A DNA stretch of 64,000 nt from Thiobacillus denitrificans ATCC 25259 (GCF_000012745.1 NC_007404.1:1364001-1428000); one strand, 5' to 3'. Positions 29,730-38,811 are shown, counted from the stretch's first letter. Numbers and translations: made by a program. The notes: a model not told the origin generated them from the sequence alone.

Positions 29730-29974
29730 CCCGGGCCGTTTGACTTGTGATTCAAAGCCTTGCGCAGGCGTCCTCGAATCCTTCTTTAACCTGATGAAGC
29801 CGAGGGCGCAGACGGTCTCGCGAAACGAGCGATAGAGGCAGGGCAGGGTAGGCGCCGCTCGGTTTTCCCTTGTACTCCGGCAGGCGCCCTCTATAGTCGC
29901 TTAAGCGCCTGCTCGGGGGCGCCGTGACCTCACCCCATACCCTGCGCCGTATGCGCATCTCTCGGGAGACCGCG
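29730..29974. other. Intergenic opgH-DUF305 with dyad
   Basis: GCAGGCGC (29880-29887) and GCGCCTGC (29905-29912) form an 8-bp inverted repeat around a TATAGTCGCTTAA stretch that could hold a -10 element. It may be an operator or hairpin ahead of the DUF305 gene. Nothing else is recognisable. Confidence 0.4.
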
Positions 29975-30586
29975 ATGCAACCCTGTTCCTTGGCCTTGAA
30001 TTCCCTGCGTGCACTCTGGTTGATGACGCTACTGATATTCGCCGGAGCGGCTGTTGCAGCCGGTCCCGCGGCCGAAAAGAAGGCGGCGAAATTTGAAATC
30101 GACTACATGACCGGAATGATCAGCCATCACCAGATGGCCGTGCACATGGGAACGATGTGCGTGCAGAAGGCCGAGCACGAGGAATTGCGCGCGATGTGCG
30201 ACCAGATCATCGCGGCGCAGACCGCGGAAATCGCGACGCTGATGGGCTGGCTGCAAGCCTGGTATGGCAGCGGTGTGGAACCGAAGATGTCGGGCAAGGA
30301 TCAGCGCGAGATGGAGAAGCTCGAGGCGCTGAGCGGCGCCGAATTCGAGATCGAGTTCATGAAATCCATGATCCGGCATCACTTCACAGCGATCGTCGTG
30401 AGCAGCGAATGCCTGCTGGACGCCGACCACCCGGCGCTCATCGCCATGTGTCAGGACATCATCACCGCGCAAGCGGCCGAGATTCGTCAGCTGCGCAACT
30501 GGCTATGCGAGTGGTACGGCATCTGCAGCTACCGCGCGCGCAGCGAGGAAATCCGCGAAGAGACGCGTACGCGCCGGCCTGAGTAA
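29975..30586 (+). CDS. Exported DUF305 family protein
   Basis: 203 aa from ATG 29975, preceded by GGGAG at 8 bases; an upstream ATG at 29951 has no such site. The signal peptide ends AGAAVAA-GPA. Two DUF305 repeats are visible: FEIDYMTGMISHHQMAVHMG and FEIEFMKSMIRHHFTAIVVS, each with an HH pair and later Met/Cys residues. DUF305 proteins are ferritin-like helical bundles often found near copper resistance genes; a periplasmic metal-binding role is inference. It lies about 0.3 kb outside the left end of the metal island. Confidence 0.85.
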   Translation: MQPCSLALNSLRALWLMTLLIFAGAAVAAGPAAEKKAAKFEIDYMTGMISHHQMAVHMGTMCVQKAEHEELRAMCDQIIAAQTAEIATLMGWLQAWYGSGVEPKMSGKDQREMEKLEALSGAEFEIEFMKSMIRHHFTAIVVSSECLLDADHPALIAMCQDIITAQAAEIRQLRNWLCEWYGICSYRARSEEIREETRTRRPE

Positions 30587-30874
30587 GCGCGCTCGGCCGC
30601 AGGGCACGGCGACCAGGGCGCGGTGGGCGTGGGAGAAAAGCGAGGCGCGCTTTCACGCATGGCAGGTACGCGAAAATCGGCCCGATACGGAGCCCGCAGG
30701 GCCGGCCTGAGAAAGCTGGTCCCGATTGGCTCCGCTGTCTTGGGTGGTATGTCTTCGGCTGTGGCGCCCGACATGGCACGGCGGCAGTTCTGTCACAGTA
30801 TTGAACGCTCGGGCACTCTACATTTGGAAAGCACGGGGGTCGAACCTTTCTTGCGATTGTGGCCGGTGTATGGC
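30587..30874. other. Intergenic region at left flank of island
   Basis: No gene, tRNA or terminator recognised. A GGGTCGAACC stretch near 30838 looks like a T-loop but has no matching stem. Confidence 0.4.
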
Positions 30875-30901
30875 CGTACAGTGCGCCGAAGTAAATCGGC
30901 G
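30875..30901 (+). repeat. Left end motif of Tn7-like element
   Basis: Contains CGCCGAAGTAAAT (30884-30896). CGCCGA-AGTAAA-TCGGCG here is itself a perfect inverted repeat. It matches the reverse-strand motif at 61188-61200 exactly over 13 bases and that at 36271-36283 over 12 of 13. Confidence 0.6.
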
Positions 30902-31013
30902 TAATTTTTTAGAGGCCAGTTACAACACAAATACAGGAAGTTAGAAGCATTTTATGAGCCTCTAATCTCAGTTAATGATGAAATTTAGTTCGTGGTTTTG
31001 GAAGAGAAACCTT

Positions 31014-31079
31014 GTAATTTCTGCGGGCTGAACTAAAAGGCACAGTTCGCGGCCACAGAGTTCTAGGGTGCTACATAAC
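31014..31079 (+). repeat. Copy A of a degenerate 66-bp repeat
   Basis: Begins GTAATTTCTGCG and ends TACATAAC. It aligns along its whole length with 42299-42363 in the same orientation, sharing blocks such as TTCGCGGCCA and GTTCT at the same spacing. It lies just upstream of tnsA. Confidence 0.55.
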
Positions 31080-31100
31080 GGGGTCGCCAAGGAGCGGCTC

Positions 31101-31787
31101 GTGCCTACGCCAAATCAATCACTGCGATCAACTCTTCGCCGCTCGATACGTGAGGTGTATCGGGGAAGGGGCAGAAGGAATAGCAATCTCTGGCTTGTGT
31201 ATAGCGTAAAGACGGATAGAGACTGGATCCTTCCGAGTGACCGGCAGCTTGTGCACTGGCTCTACTTCCTCGAGTCTGAACCCACGGTTAGTACCTTTGA
31301 TTTAGCTCCCGGTCCGATTGTTTCCACGGATGACAAGGAGATAAGGGGCGCAGAGCTCGACGCCGTAGCCGTGTACAGGGATGGGCATATCGAGTGGCAT
31401 GAAATAAAAGCAGCGACGCGAAACCCCATCGATCGCTCTCAATTCTTGGCTCAAGCTGCAGCGGCTACGAAAGAAGGGGTCAAATATACCGTTTTTACTG
31501 ACCATATCTTACGACCCGTCGCCGCGGTCGCTTTGCGATGGATCAAGCCGCTGAGCTTTGCTGCAATGCTTCGGGGGCAGGAACAGGCCCCGTGCCGCAC
31601 TTCACTTGCCGCGTATTTTCGTGAACACAAAAAGGGGACCATCAGGACAGCGCTCACCGATCTCGCGCAATTCGATCAACCAGTAGTGCTGGGGATGATG
31701 GTCCGCATGGGTGTGGAGAATGTAATACATTTTGACTTGAGCCGACGCTCGTTTGGCCTTCAGACCGAGTGGAGTCTCAATGGATAA
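31101..31787 (+). CDS. tnsA: TnsA-like transposon endonuclease
   Basis: 228 aa from GTG 31101, chosen because AAGGAG lies 6 bases upstream; a GTG at 31068 would add 11 residues but overlaps the upstream repeat. In Tn7-like elements TnsA cuts the 5' ends of the transposon so that it moves by cut-and-paste. The restriction-enzyme-like core is visible: an acidic residue in YFLESEP, then GAELDAVAV and HIEWHEIKA, giving the E...D...ExK pattern expected for a PD-(D/E)xK nuclease. Its stop overlaps the tnsB start. GC content is clearly lower than in the flanking genes, supporting transfer. Confidence 0.82.
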   Translation: MPTPNQSLRSTLRRSIREVYRGRGRRNSNLWLVYSVKTDRDWILPSDRQLVHWLYFLESEPTVSTFDLAPGPIVSTDDKEIRGAELDAVAVYRDGHIEWHEIKAATRNPIDRSQFLAQAAAATKEGVKYTVFTDHILRPVAAVALRWIKPLSFAAMLRGQEQAPCRTSLAAYFREHKKGTIRTALTDLAQFDQPVVLGMMVRMGVENVIHFDLSRRSFGLQTEWSLNG

Positions 31788-33759
31788 GCAGCAGCGCTGG
31801 AAGCGAACTGAATCGCTAATGGATACTCCAGCAGTCGACACATGGCCGACGGTTGATGTTGCCTCACTCCGTCCAGAACACCAGGAAAAGTATGCTGCAA
31901 AGAGGGAGGCGGTTCGGTTGTACGTGCAAGGTTACCCCACTGCAGCAATTTTCGAACGGACCGGGGTTCCTGCAGGGGCATTGGTTCATATGGCGAAGAG
32001 ATGTACGACCATCGCGGAAGACGGGCAAATAATGGGTTTTCGGGCATTGATCCCCTACTCACATCTAAAAGCTTACGAGCGTAAAGCCGAAGTTAAGAGC
32101 AAGCGGCAGGAGCAGAGGGGAGGCCACTCGGGAGCCCTCGGTGCGGTGCTTTCGCGTTATCCAGAAGTGGAAGCCAAATTGATCTCCTTGATAAGAAAAG
32201 AGGCCAAGTCGCGTGAGATTCATGAACACCGAATTCGCCCAAAAGATCTCCATCGGATATTTCTATCCTGTCTAAAGAACAATGGGGTTTCGTTGGGTGA
32301 GTGGCCATTCAATACCAAACACCTAGGAATACGTTCGATCCAGACCTACATGCGGACGCTCCTAAATACGAGCTTCGAGAGAGCGGTAAACACTAGAGGG
32401 GAGCAAGAAGCGAGGGCACATCTCGCCGTGGGGCGCGGAATTGCCCCCTTGCTTTTATACGAGGAGCCCTTTGACGCCGTTGAATTGGACGCTTACGACA
32501 TAAACGCATTTCTTTCGGTTGTTTTTCAGACGCCGGAAGGAGCCGAGACGGATGTTTTGCTTGAGCGGCTATGGCTCCTCGCCATGATTGACCGGGTATC
32601 CGGCGCCATACTCACCTATAGCATTGTATACAGTAGCGAGGTGTCAGCGAATGATGTCCTTACGTTGATCCGAGATGCAGTAGCAAGACCTTGGCGGCCC
32701 AAAGAACTGACAATACCTGGACTTTCCTACCCAGAGGGTGGCGGCCTTCCGAGCGGTGTCTTCCCAGAGTGTGAGGGAGCGGTATGGGGCAGCATTTTAC
32801 TGGACGGCGCTTTGGCTCATTTGGCGAAAGCGGTCTATGAGACTGCACGTAGGCACTTAGGCTTTATTGTGAATTGGGGACCTTCTCGACATTTTGAGAG
32901 GCGTCCAAATGTCGAACGGCTGTTCAAGAGCATTTCAGACGACGTCTTTTTACGATTCCCCTCTACTACGGGCTCCAATCCTGGAAATGGTCGCGCTATT
33001 GGCGCCGAAAAAAACGCAACGCGATATCGCATTAGGTCTACAGAGGTTGAGGAGTTGCTCGACGTGTATGTGGCTCAATTCAATGCGACCCCATCGGAAG
33101 GACTGTCGTATAGATCCCCACTTGAGTACATCGAATATTTCCTCGCGGAGGGACATTTCATTGCTAGGCGACTTCCTCGTGTAAGCGAATCCGGAAACCC
33201 AATGCCTGTCAGGAAAGAGTGCACAGTTCGCGGAGGGGCGAAAAGTGGTCGACGCCCCTACATTGAACTAGACCGAGCGAGATATACGAGTTCTGTATTA
33301 GCGCAGCTGCTAGTTTTGGTTGGAAAAAAAATTGTCATAGAGATTGACGATGAGGATTTAAGACAGGTAAAGGCCTATTTACCTAGTGGCGCCGAGCTAG
33401 GATTTCTCAAGGCCTCAGGCAGGTGGGCAATCACAAAACACAGCCGGAAAACCCGCCAAGCAATTAATAGGCTCGTTCATAGACGGGCGCTAGTTGTTTC
33501 AGAGCTAGACGACCCCGTGCAGGCCTATATGAGGTATCTAGGGAGTCGGGAAAAAGCATCACCGGGTCGAAAGGTTCTCCCCAGTCAGAGTAAAGCCACT
33601 GAAGCAACGCGCGTGGCACGCGAGAGCGGTTTACCTCTGGTTCTCGGTCCTCCGTACGAGGCGCGCCAAACCAGAGAAACTGTATCCTCTGAAGAAAGTG
33701 GAACTCTGATGGACAAACCGCCGCCGGATTTAAACGAACTTATTAATCGCCAGCGATAG
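31780..33759 (+). CDS. tnsB: TnsB-like DDE transposase
   Basis: 659 aa from ATG 31780 (GGAG 6 bases before), overlapping tnsA. This is the rve-type integrase that cuts and joins the 3' transposon ends. Catalytic triad candidates are D237 (in VELDAYDI), D342 (in ILLDGALAHL) and E379 (in RRPNVERLF). An N-terminal helix-turn-helix region (about 40-65, AVRLYVQGYPTAAIFERTGVP) and a Mu-transposase-type C-terminal beta-barrel (about 490-560) are present. The last 60 residues form a charged tail ending PPPDLNELINRQ, the likely contact to TnsC. It looks intact. Confidence 0.85.
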   Translation: MDKQQRWKRTESLMDTPAVDTWPTVDVASLRPEHQEKYAAKREAVRLYVQGYPTAAIFERTGVPAGALVHMAKRCTTIAEDGQIMGFRALIPYSHLKAYERKAEVKSKRQEQRGGHSGALGAVLSRYPEVEAKLISLIRKEAKSREIHEHRIRPKDLHRIFLSCLKNNGVSLGEWPFNTKHLGIRSIQTYMRTLLNTSFERAVNTRGEQEARAHLAVGRGIAPLLLYEEPFDAVELDAYDINAFLSVVFQTPEGAETDVLLERLWLLAMIDRVSGAILTYSIVYSSEVSANDVLTLIRDAVARPWRPKELTIPGLSYPEGGGLPSGVFPECEGAVWGSILLDGALAHLAKAVYETARRHLGFIVNWGPSRHFERRPNVERLFKSISDDVFLRFPSTTGSNPGNGRAIGAEKNATRYRIRSTEVEELLDVYVAQFNATPSEGLSYRSPLEYIEYFLAEGHFIARRLPRVSESGNPMPVRKECTVRGGAKSGRRPYIELDRARYTSSVLAQLLVLVGKKIVIEIDDEDLRQVKAYLPSGAELGFLKASGRWAITKHSRKTRQAINRLVHRRALVVSELDDPVQAYMRYLGSREKASPGRKVLPSQSKATEATRVARESGLPLVLGPPYEARQTRETVSSEESGTLMDKPPPDLNELINRQR

Positions 33760-33774
33760 CGCAGCCGACGGTCT

Positions 33775-34763
33775 ATGGCTACATATAATCAGTTGCGTCA
33801 CGTTGAATTGTCTGCAGAAGCTCGGGCGTCCATGCTGAGTCGTCATCCCATTGTCGCTAAGGATTACACCGTTCTTACGCCGATGATCAAAGCCACTTAT
33901 GGATTGGTGCGGGAACGGGTCTGGACTCGCCGGACAGGATCATTTCTGTATGCGCGCCCGAGGACTGGAAAGACCCGCTGCGCAATGGCTATCAGACGCC
34001 TCCTTGCTACGGAGTTTCAAGATATCCATATTATGTTTCTCAGCGCGGATAAGCGAGGTAGCACTTCAGACCTAGGGTTTGTATTGGATTTGCTGTCGTC
34101 TGAAGAACTGGTGATCAATAAACGCATCTCCTACAGGGAAGCTCTATTAAAACTACTGACGCATATTGAAACCAATCTGGCGTCCCGGGCAGGAAATCAC
34201 CTTGTACTGTTGGTTGACGAACTACAACTGTTATGTGAGGCAGATTTCAGACTGCTTCTCGTAATACATAACCGCTTGGAGCAAAAGAAAATAGCAATGA
34301 CGACATTGGGGTTTAGTCAGCCAGAAATTCTTCATGTGCGCACAGCACTCGCAACATCACATTCATTCAACCTCATTGCTCGTTTTCTAAGCGAACCTAT
34401 CGTATTTGATGGATGCGCCGGTCGTGCGGACCTAGAGGTCATCCTCGAAGCATACGATACGGAAAAGTGCTATCCCGAGGACACTGACTGGGCGTACACG
34501 CGCTTTTTTTACCTGAAGCATATAAGGCAGGGTTTCGTCTTAGAGGGTATGCCGAAACGATCTGGGCCTCGCTTAAGGCGGCCTCCGATCCGCTCCCGCA
34601 CGGGACTGTTCCAATGGAACATCTTACCCGGACCGTCGAGCATCTCTTGCTTGCAAGCCGCAAGGCGGACGCAATAGATTTCGAATTGACGCCGAAGCTA
34701 GTTGAAGAGGCGGTAGATGCGAGCAATCTTAGATATTTCTCTGGTTTGATGACAGAAAAGTAG
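33775..34763 (+). pseudogene. tnsC: TnsC/TniB-like AAA ATPase, frame interrupted at a T7 run
   Basis: This is the ATPase that links target selector to transposase. Walker A is YARPRTGKT (about 59-67), with the first Gly of GxxxxGK replaced by Ala, and Walker B is LVLLVDELQLL (about 143-153). The zero frame is sensible to RFFYLK at 34518 and then becomes nonsense, ending at 34677. A -1 shift at the seven-T run 34504-34510 restores a typical C-terminus (FFLPEAYKAGFRLRGYAETI ... LEEAVDAS-like helices) ending with TAG at 34761-34763, five bases before tniQ. It is either a sequencing or real deletion/insertion, or productive slippage on T7; the coordinates cover both parts. Confidence 0.75.
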
Positions 34764-34767
34764 ACCC

Positions 34768-35484
34768 ATGCTGTTCACTTGGAATCCAGCTTGGCCCCTT
34801 CCATATGAATCTGCGTGGGGACTATTCGCAAAACTGTTGGCGTTAAATTACTGCACTCCTGCAGATGTTGCGCAGGCCATAGCAAAACAGGGAATTCCGA
34901 GCCCCCGAGAGATCAATTTTAGGGACAGTTCCTGGATTGATTTTGATCGTTTCTCAGGCATGTTGGGTGTTCATCCAGACCGCCTGCGCCGTTGTTTCTT
35001 AGACCAACTAGGTTTTCCTCACGTTTCTCCTGATCTTGCTCGCGGAGTAAGGTTTTGCTCATCCTGTTTAGCCAACGGATATCACAGTGTTTTTTTTGAT
35101 CTCGGTATTGTGGGCGGGTGCCCGATTCACGGGCGGGCACTGGAGAAGCCTTGCGTACGATGTTCCAGAGCTGTTTCCAAGACTGGGCTGGCGCGCTACG
35201 AGAGATATCGCGCTAACTCTGAATATTTTGTTTATTGTTCCGATTGTGGACACGTTTACTTCGATCCGAATCGAATAGTCGGTCCAGCCCCGATGGAAAA
35301 AGGCGCGGAGCGCGATCTCGCCCTGTGGGGAAATCGCTTCGTTCGCTGGTGGATGAGTATCTATAGCGGGCCGACCGGAATTCCTGAAATTGTCGGATCC
35401 CTGGCGAGGGCTTATGCAAACGAGGAGCACGACCGGGACTTGGCTAACAGAATGGGAATGGCGGAGGCCACAGCAGGGGGCTGA
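34768..35484 (+). CDS. tniQ: TniQ/TnsD-like target selector, probably C-truncated
   Basis: 238 aa. The TniQ start (WNPAWPLPYESAWGLFAKLL) and the zinc-binding pattern (RFCSSCL ... GGCPIHGRALEKPCVRC ... YCSDCG) are clear. These proteins recruit TnsC to a target site. Length is well below the roughly 400 aa of Tn5053-type TniQ, and the frame runs into unrelated sequence near 35478, so the C-terminal target-recognition part seems lost. Spacing to the corrected tnsC stop is 4 bp. Confidence 0.8.
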   Translation: MLFTWNPAWPLPYESAWGLFAKLLALNYCTPADVAQAIAKQGIPSPREINFRDSSWIDFDRFSGMLGVHPDRLRRCFLDQLGFPHVSPDLARGVRFCSSCLANGYHSVFFDLGIVGGCPIHGRALEKPCVRCSRAVSKTGLARYERYRANSEYFVYCSDCGHVYFDPNRIVGPAPMEKGAERDLALWGNRFVRWWMSIYSGPTGIPEIVGSLARAYANEEHDRDLANRMGMAEATAGG

Positions 35485-35712
35485 ACTCCGCGTACGCCGC
35501 AGCGATGAACGCGAGATTGTTCTCCAACTCGGCCTTGGAAAAAATCAGTCGGCGGTTCACTGGGACACGCTTAACCCGGGTGAAGTCGACGTCGGCCATT
35601 TCGATGATGGCCGTTCGCTCAGGCTCCAGATACAACAAATCCAGCCCGTTGAAGCTGTGGCTTGCCAATATCCCCACCTCATCGACATCCAAGGCGAAGT
35701 CCGGGTAAGCGG
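35444..35712 (-). pseudogene. Unidentified gene fragment
   Basis: On the minus strand a coding-like stretch reads PDFALDVDEVGILASHSFNG then LDLLYLEPERTAII and VNRRLIFSKAELENNLAFIA. Amino-acid composition looks natural, but I do not recognise the family. It begins at the break in the tyrosine recombinase fragment and ends at the break in tniQ, so it is bounded by two junctions. Confidence 0.4.
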
Positions 35713-36235
35713 CTCATGAGATTTTCCGATGGGAAGGACAAGAGGTGTTTTCTCGCCAGACCCGGGGTATGGAGGCAAACCCTTCTCACGTCTATAGCGC
35801 GTCAACTCGATCATCATCTCCTTTGTTGCGGGCACCAATCTCTCCTTCCCTCCCTTTCCCCTTACCTCCAGCCACCAGCGCTCCTCTCCATCGCGGTCGC
35901 GCCGGGAAAAGAAATCTCCCATTGAGTTCTCGACGACTTCAGAAATTCTCAAGCCTCCCAAGTAGAGGAGGGTAAAGAGCCACCGAATCCGAAAATAGTG
36001 ATCTCGCTCCCGTTCGCTCTCCTTCGGCAAAGCTTCTATATACGTCGTGACTTCCTGCCACAGACCCCTGTCCAAGTAGCGGGTTACCCGCGGCTTCGCG
36101 CGTCGAGCCCGATGGCGGGAGAGGGACAAGGGATTCCCCGCGAGGTACCGCTTTGCTTTTGGAGATTAAGCAGCTTCGAACTGCGGATTCCTCTCCACCC
36201 AAAAAGCCTAGAGCACGCAAAAAAAGCCATGAGGT
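35713..36235 (-). pseudogene. Tyrosine recombinase (phage integrase) remnant
   Basis: The frame from about 36165 down contains KRYLAGNPLSLSRHRARR, RYLDRGLWQEV, LLYLGGLRISEV (the first catalytic Arg) and RGKGGKERLVPA (the beta-hairpin Lys). It stops being homologous after PIGKSHEPLTR, before the H-x-x-R and Tyr motifs, so it cannot be active. An in-frame TAA at about 36163-36165 also separates an upstream piece (NPQFEAA). It is a dead integrase caught inside the island. Confidence 0.75.
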
Positions 36236-36270
36236 TCCAGAGAACAAATAACTGAATGGCTGTTCCAGCG

Positions 36271-36297
36271 ATTCACTTCGGCGGAATTTGAGGGATA
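36271..36297 (-). repeat. Third end motif
   Basis: The reverse strand reads TTCCGCCGAAGTGAAT (CGCCGAAGTGAAT at 36283-36271), one mismatch from the left and right end motifs. It abuts the point where the SulP coding sequence breaks off, so it probably marks an insertion end. Confidence 0.55.
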
Positions 36298-36423
36298 GAC
36301 GTGGGTGACGAAGGCGAAGGCGATCGCCTCCGGCACGAGAGCGAGCGCGACGGTGAGGCCGCTCAAGACGCAGAGCTTGATCCGCGCGGGCAAATAGTTC
36401 GGGTAGGAGCTGAAAAGCCGCAT
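36298..36423 (-). pseudogene. 5' fragment of SulP sulfate/anion permease
   Basis: From ATG 36423 the protein reads about 42 residues, including SGLTVALALVPEAIAFAFVT, the unmistakable first transmembrane segment of SulP permeases. It then breaks at the third end motif. The rest of the gene is not found left of the transposon in this window. SulP proteins import sulfate or related anions. Confidence 0.8.
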
Positions 36424-36751
36424 TGGAGTAACCTGAAGATTTCAGGCCTGATCGCTTCGGCGCGACAGGCATAAGCTGGAGTCTGATCCGGCGCAATCCG
36501 GATCCACGACGAGACCGGACCCGGTGTCCCCGCTTCGGACCTGCTGTCGGCACGCAACATCGGAATGTCCGGAACCAACGTCGGCCAGCGCGCGGCCGAC
36601 GACGAACCGGAGCCCGATGCTGCAGCACAGGCGAGCGGTTGCGGGGCCCGCGAGGCGAAGACGCTCGGGCGCGTGGCATGCACCCCGGGGCGGCTGGTCT
36701 AGACTGGAAGCGTCTCCAGCCGGCTAATGCCCGTCAAACCAGGAGAAAGCA
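36424..36751. other. Intergenic, divergent SulP fragment / copper block
   Basis: CCTGAA-GAT-TTCAGG (36433-36447) is a perfect 6-3-6 dyad just upstream of the SulP start and may be its old operator. No gene is seen. AGGAGAAAG before 36752 is the ribosome-binding site of the next gene. Confidence 0.4.
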
Positions 36752-37735
36752 ATGGCACTCAAAGCATGCGTTTTCGGGCTGGTTTGTGCCGGCAACGCTG
36801 CGGTCGCCTTCGCGGCGCCCATCGCGTACATCCCGTTGGGTTCCGGCAATGCGGTCATCGCAGTCGATGTGGCAAACGGGACCATCGTCAAACACTACGC
36901 TGGCATAGAAAACCCGCACGGCCTGGTGGCGACGCCGGACGGCGAATACCTCATCGCAGGGAGCCTCGCTGAGACCCCGATACCCGCAGGCGCACCCGCC
37001 GACACCCCGAACAGCAAGCTCTACGTCATTCATCCCGCGCATGGCCATGTCATGGCAGAAATCCCCGTGTCCGGGTGGACCCATCACCAGGCGATCACGC
37101 CGGACGGGAAATACGTGCTATCGACCCATCCGACGCGTGGCGGCATCAGCGTCGTCGACGTCGTCGGCAACAAGGTCTTCAGGGTCATCGACACCGGGCC
37201 CGCCCCCAATTACACCCTGATCACGAAGGACGGAAAGCATGCCTACGTAAGCAACAGCGGCGACGGAACCATCAGCGAGATCGACCTCGGTTCTTGAACC
37301 GTGGTCCGCTCCCTGAAGGCCGTTCCTTCCCCCGAACATCTGGCATTCTCGCCGGATGAAAAACTGCTCTACGTTGCCAACGCCCGAGCCGGCACAGTTT
37401 CGGTCGTCGGGGTGAGGGAAGGCGAAGTCCGAACGACCTACACGATCGGCAAACGGCTGCACGGGCTGGATATCGGCGACGACGGCAAGACGCTTTTTAT
37501 CAGCAGTCAGTCGGATGACAGAGTGGTGGCGCTGGATACCGAAACCGGCGAACGGCGCGTCCTTCCGCTTTCACCGGAGCCGTATCACCTCGACAGGATT
37601 CCAGGCACCGGGAAGATCTACGTTTCCAGCAGCAAGGCGCCAAAGATCTGGGTGGTGGACCAGGACGCGGTCACCGTCGCGGACGAGATCGAACTGCCCG
37701 CGGGCGAAGGCCATCAGATTGCGGTGGTCAAATGA
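36752..37735 (+). pseudogene. Exported beta-propeller (YVTN/cytochrome D1-like) split by in-frame TGA
   Basis: The frame 36752-37735 encodes one continuous seven-blade-type protein (about 327 codons), with a signal peptide (VCAGNAAVAFA) and YVTN repeats such as DGKHAYVSNSGDGTISEIDL and DEKLLYVANARAGTVSVV. A single TGA at 37295-37297 interrupts it. Reading continues in the same frame without a gap, so a point mutation (for example GGA to TGA) or readthrough explains it better than a frameshift. Similar proteins occur beside copper oxidase genes; a periplasmic binding role is inference. Confidence 0.75.
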
Positions 37736-37766
37736 GCGGCTGCGCACGCGTGGAAAGGAGATTCGA

Positions 37767-38246
37767 ATGATGAAACGCGTCGTCGTCGCCATGCTCCTGC
37801 TTGCCGGGCTCGGGCCGCTTGGAAGTCTCGTCAACGCGGCAAGCCTCCCGATGCCTCCGGTGTTTTCGCGTGACGCGCTCGTCGAGGTCACGCTGGAGTC
37901 GTTTCCCCTGGGTGTCATCACCAGACAGGCGGCCTTCAGCCACCATGGGAAGGCGCACAGGAACGTTACGCTTCCCAATGGCATGGAATGGTGGGTATAC
38001 GACGTCGGAGGGGTGGTCACGACAAATTCCTACGTCAGTCCGACGGGGCGCAAGCAGGCCGTCGCAGAAACCGCGGCAGATCATGAAGCACGCAGCTACA
38101 CGCTGGTATTCGACCAACGCGGGGTCGTGATCGACGTCCTTTATAACGAGACCGGCCGTCACGACGGTCTGACGGCCTTGGCGCTGCAGCACCGGAAAGG
38201 CGCGGCGCGCAGGGAGGACCCTTCGCATACGGACCCGGGCCGCTGA
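37767..38246 (+). CDS. Exported hypothetical protein
   Basis: 159 aa starting at ATG 37767 after AAAGGAG. It has a signal peptide (MKRVVVAMLLLAGLGPLGSLVNA). The mature part includes NGMEWWVYDVGG and YTLVFDQRGVVIDVLYN, resembling a small beta-rich lipoprotein-like fold. I do not recognise the family. It lies between the beta-propeller and another exported protein in the copper block. Confidence 0.65.
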   Translation: MMKRVVVAMLLLAGLGPLGSLVNAASLPMPPVFSRDALVEVTLESFPLGVITRQAAFSHHGKAHRNVTLPNGMEWWVYDVGGVVTTNSYVSPTGRKQAVAETAADHEARSYTLVFDQRGVVIDVLYNETGRHDGLTALALQHRKGAARREDPSHTDPGR

Positions 38247-38328
38247 CGGGTGAAAACGCCGTTGCCGCACCCGTATCGACTATGCTTCAGCAAGGCGCAG
38301 AACAGATGCCGAGACAGGAGGACATGCC

Positions 38329-38811
38329 ATGCACACCCAGCTAGCAAGACGCTTCCGGCCAACCGCGTGGGCGGCGATCGGCCTGTTGTCACTGAACGTT
38401 TCCTTCGCAGCGGAGGCGCCGCGGGATTTTCAGATAGTCGACGGGGTTGCGATCTACCTCGGCGTTGTCCCCGCGCAGATCATCCAGGGGCATCCCAAGG
38501 AACACGAGGAAAGGCGGATGCATGGCGGCGTGCCGGCTTCGCGTTATCGCCACCATCTGATGGTGGCGCCGTTTGATGCCGCGAGCGGGCGCCGCATCGA
38601 GGACGCGCAGGTAACGGCGGCCGTGACGGAGCTTGGGCTCGCATCCAAGCGAAAAACGCTCGAGCCCATGCGCATCGATGACACCGTAAGCTACGGAAAC
38701 TATTTCGATATCCGCAGCAACGGCACGTACCGCATCGAGGTGGAGATACGCCGTCCGGGCCACGCGGGGCCGATCAAGGCGACTTTCAATCACCGCCACT
38801 TCGCTCCCTGA
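38329..38811 (+). CDS. Exported hypothetical protein, possible metal-binding
   Basis: 160 aa with a strong AGGAGG site. A signal peptide ends near LNVSFA-AEAP. The mature part contains several His and Met (GHPKEHEERRMHGGVP, RYRHHLMVAPFD) and an immunoglobulin-like beta pattern (YGNYFDIRSNGTYRIEVEIRRPG), reminiscent of periplasmic metal carriers such as P19/Tp34, but the match is only by look. The position upstream of copA supports a copper-related role. Confidence 0.65.
   Translation: MHTQLARRFRPTAWAAIGLLSLNVSFAAEAPRDFQIVDGVAIYLGVVPAQIIQGHPKEHEERRMHGGVPASRYRHHLMVAPFDAASGRRIEDAQVTAAVTELGLASKRKTLEPMRIDDTVSYGNYFDIRSNGTYRIEVEIRRPGHAGPIKATFNHRHFAP

Noticed and set aside
30830..30860. tRNA-like T-loop (GGGTCGAACC) at the left flank of the island
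   Set aside because: No complementary T-stem and no anticodon or acceptor arm upstream, so it is not a tRNA attachment site.
34500..34515. Canonical -1 ribosomal slippery heptamer in tnsC
   Set aside because: The T7 run is not phased as X-XXY-YYZ in the reading frame (the base before TTT TTT is C), so classical programmed -1 frameshifting is not supported; transcript slippage or an indel remain possible.
37295..37297. Selenocysteine codon in the beta-propeller
   Set aside because: No SECIS-like hairpin directly after the TGA and no reason for Sec in this family; nonsense mutation is simpler.
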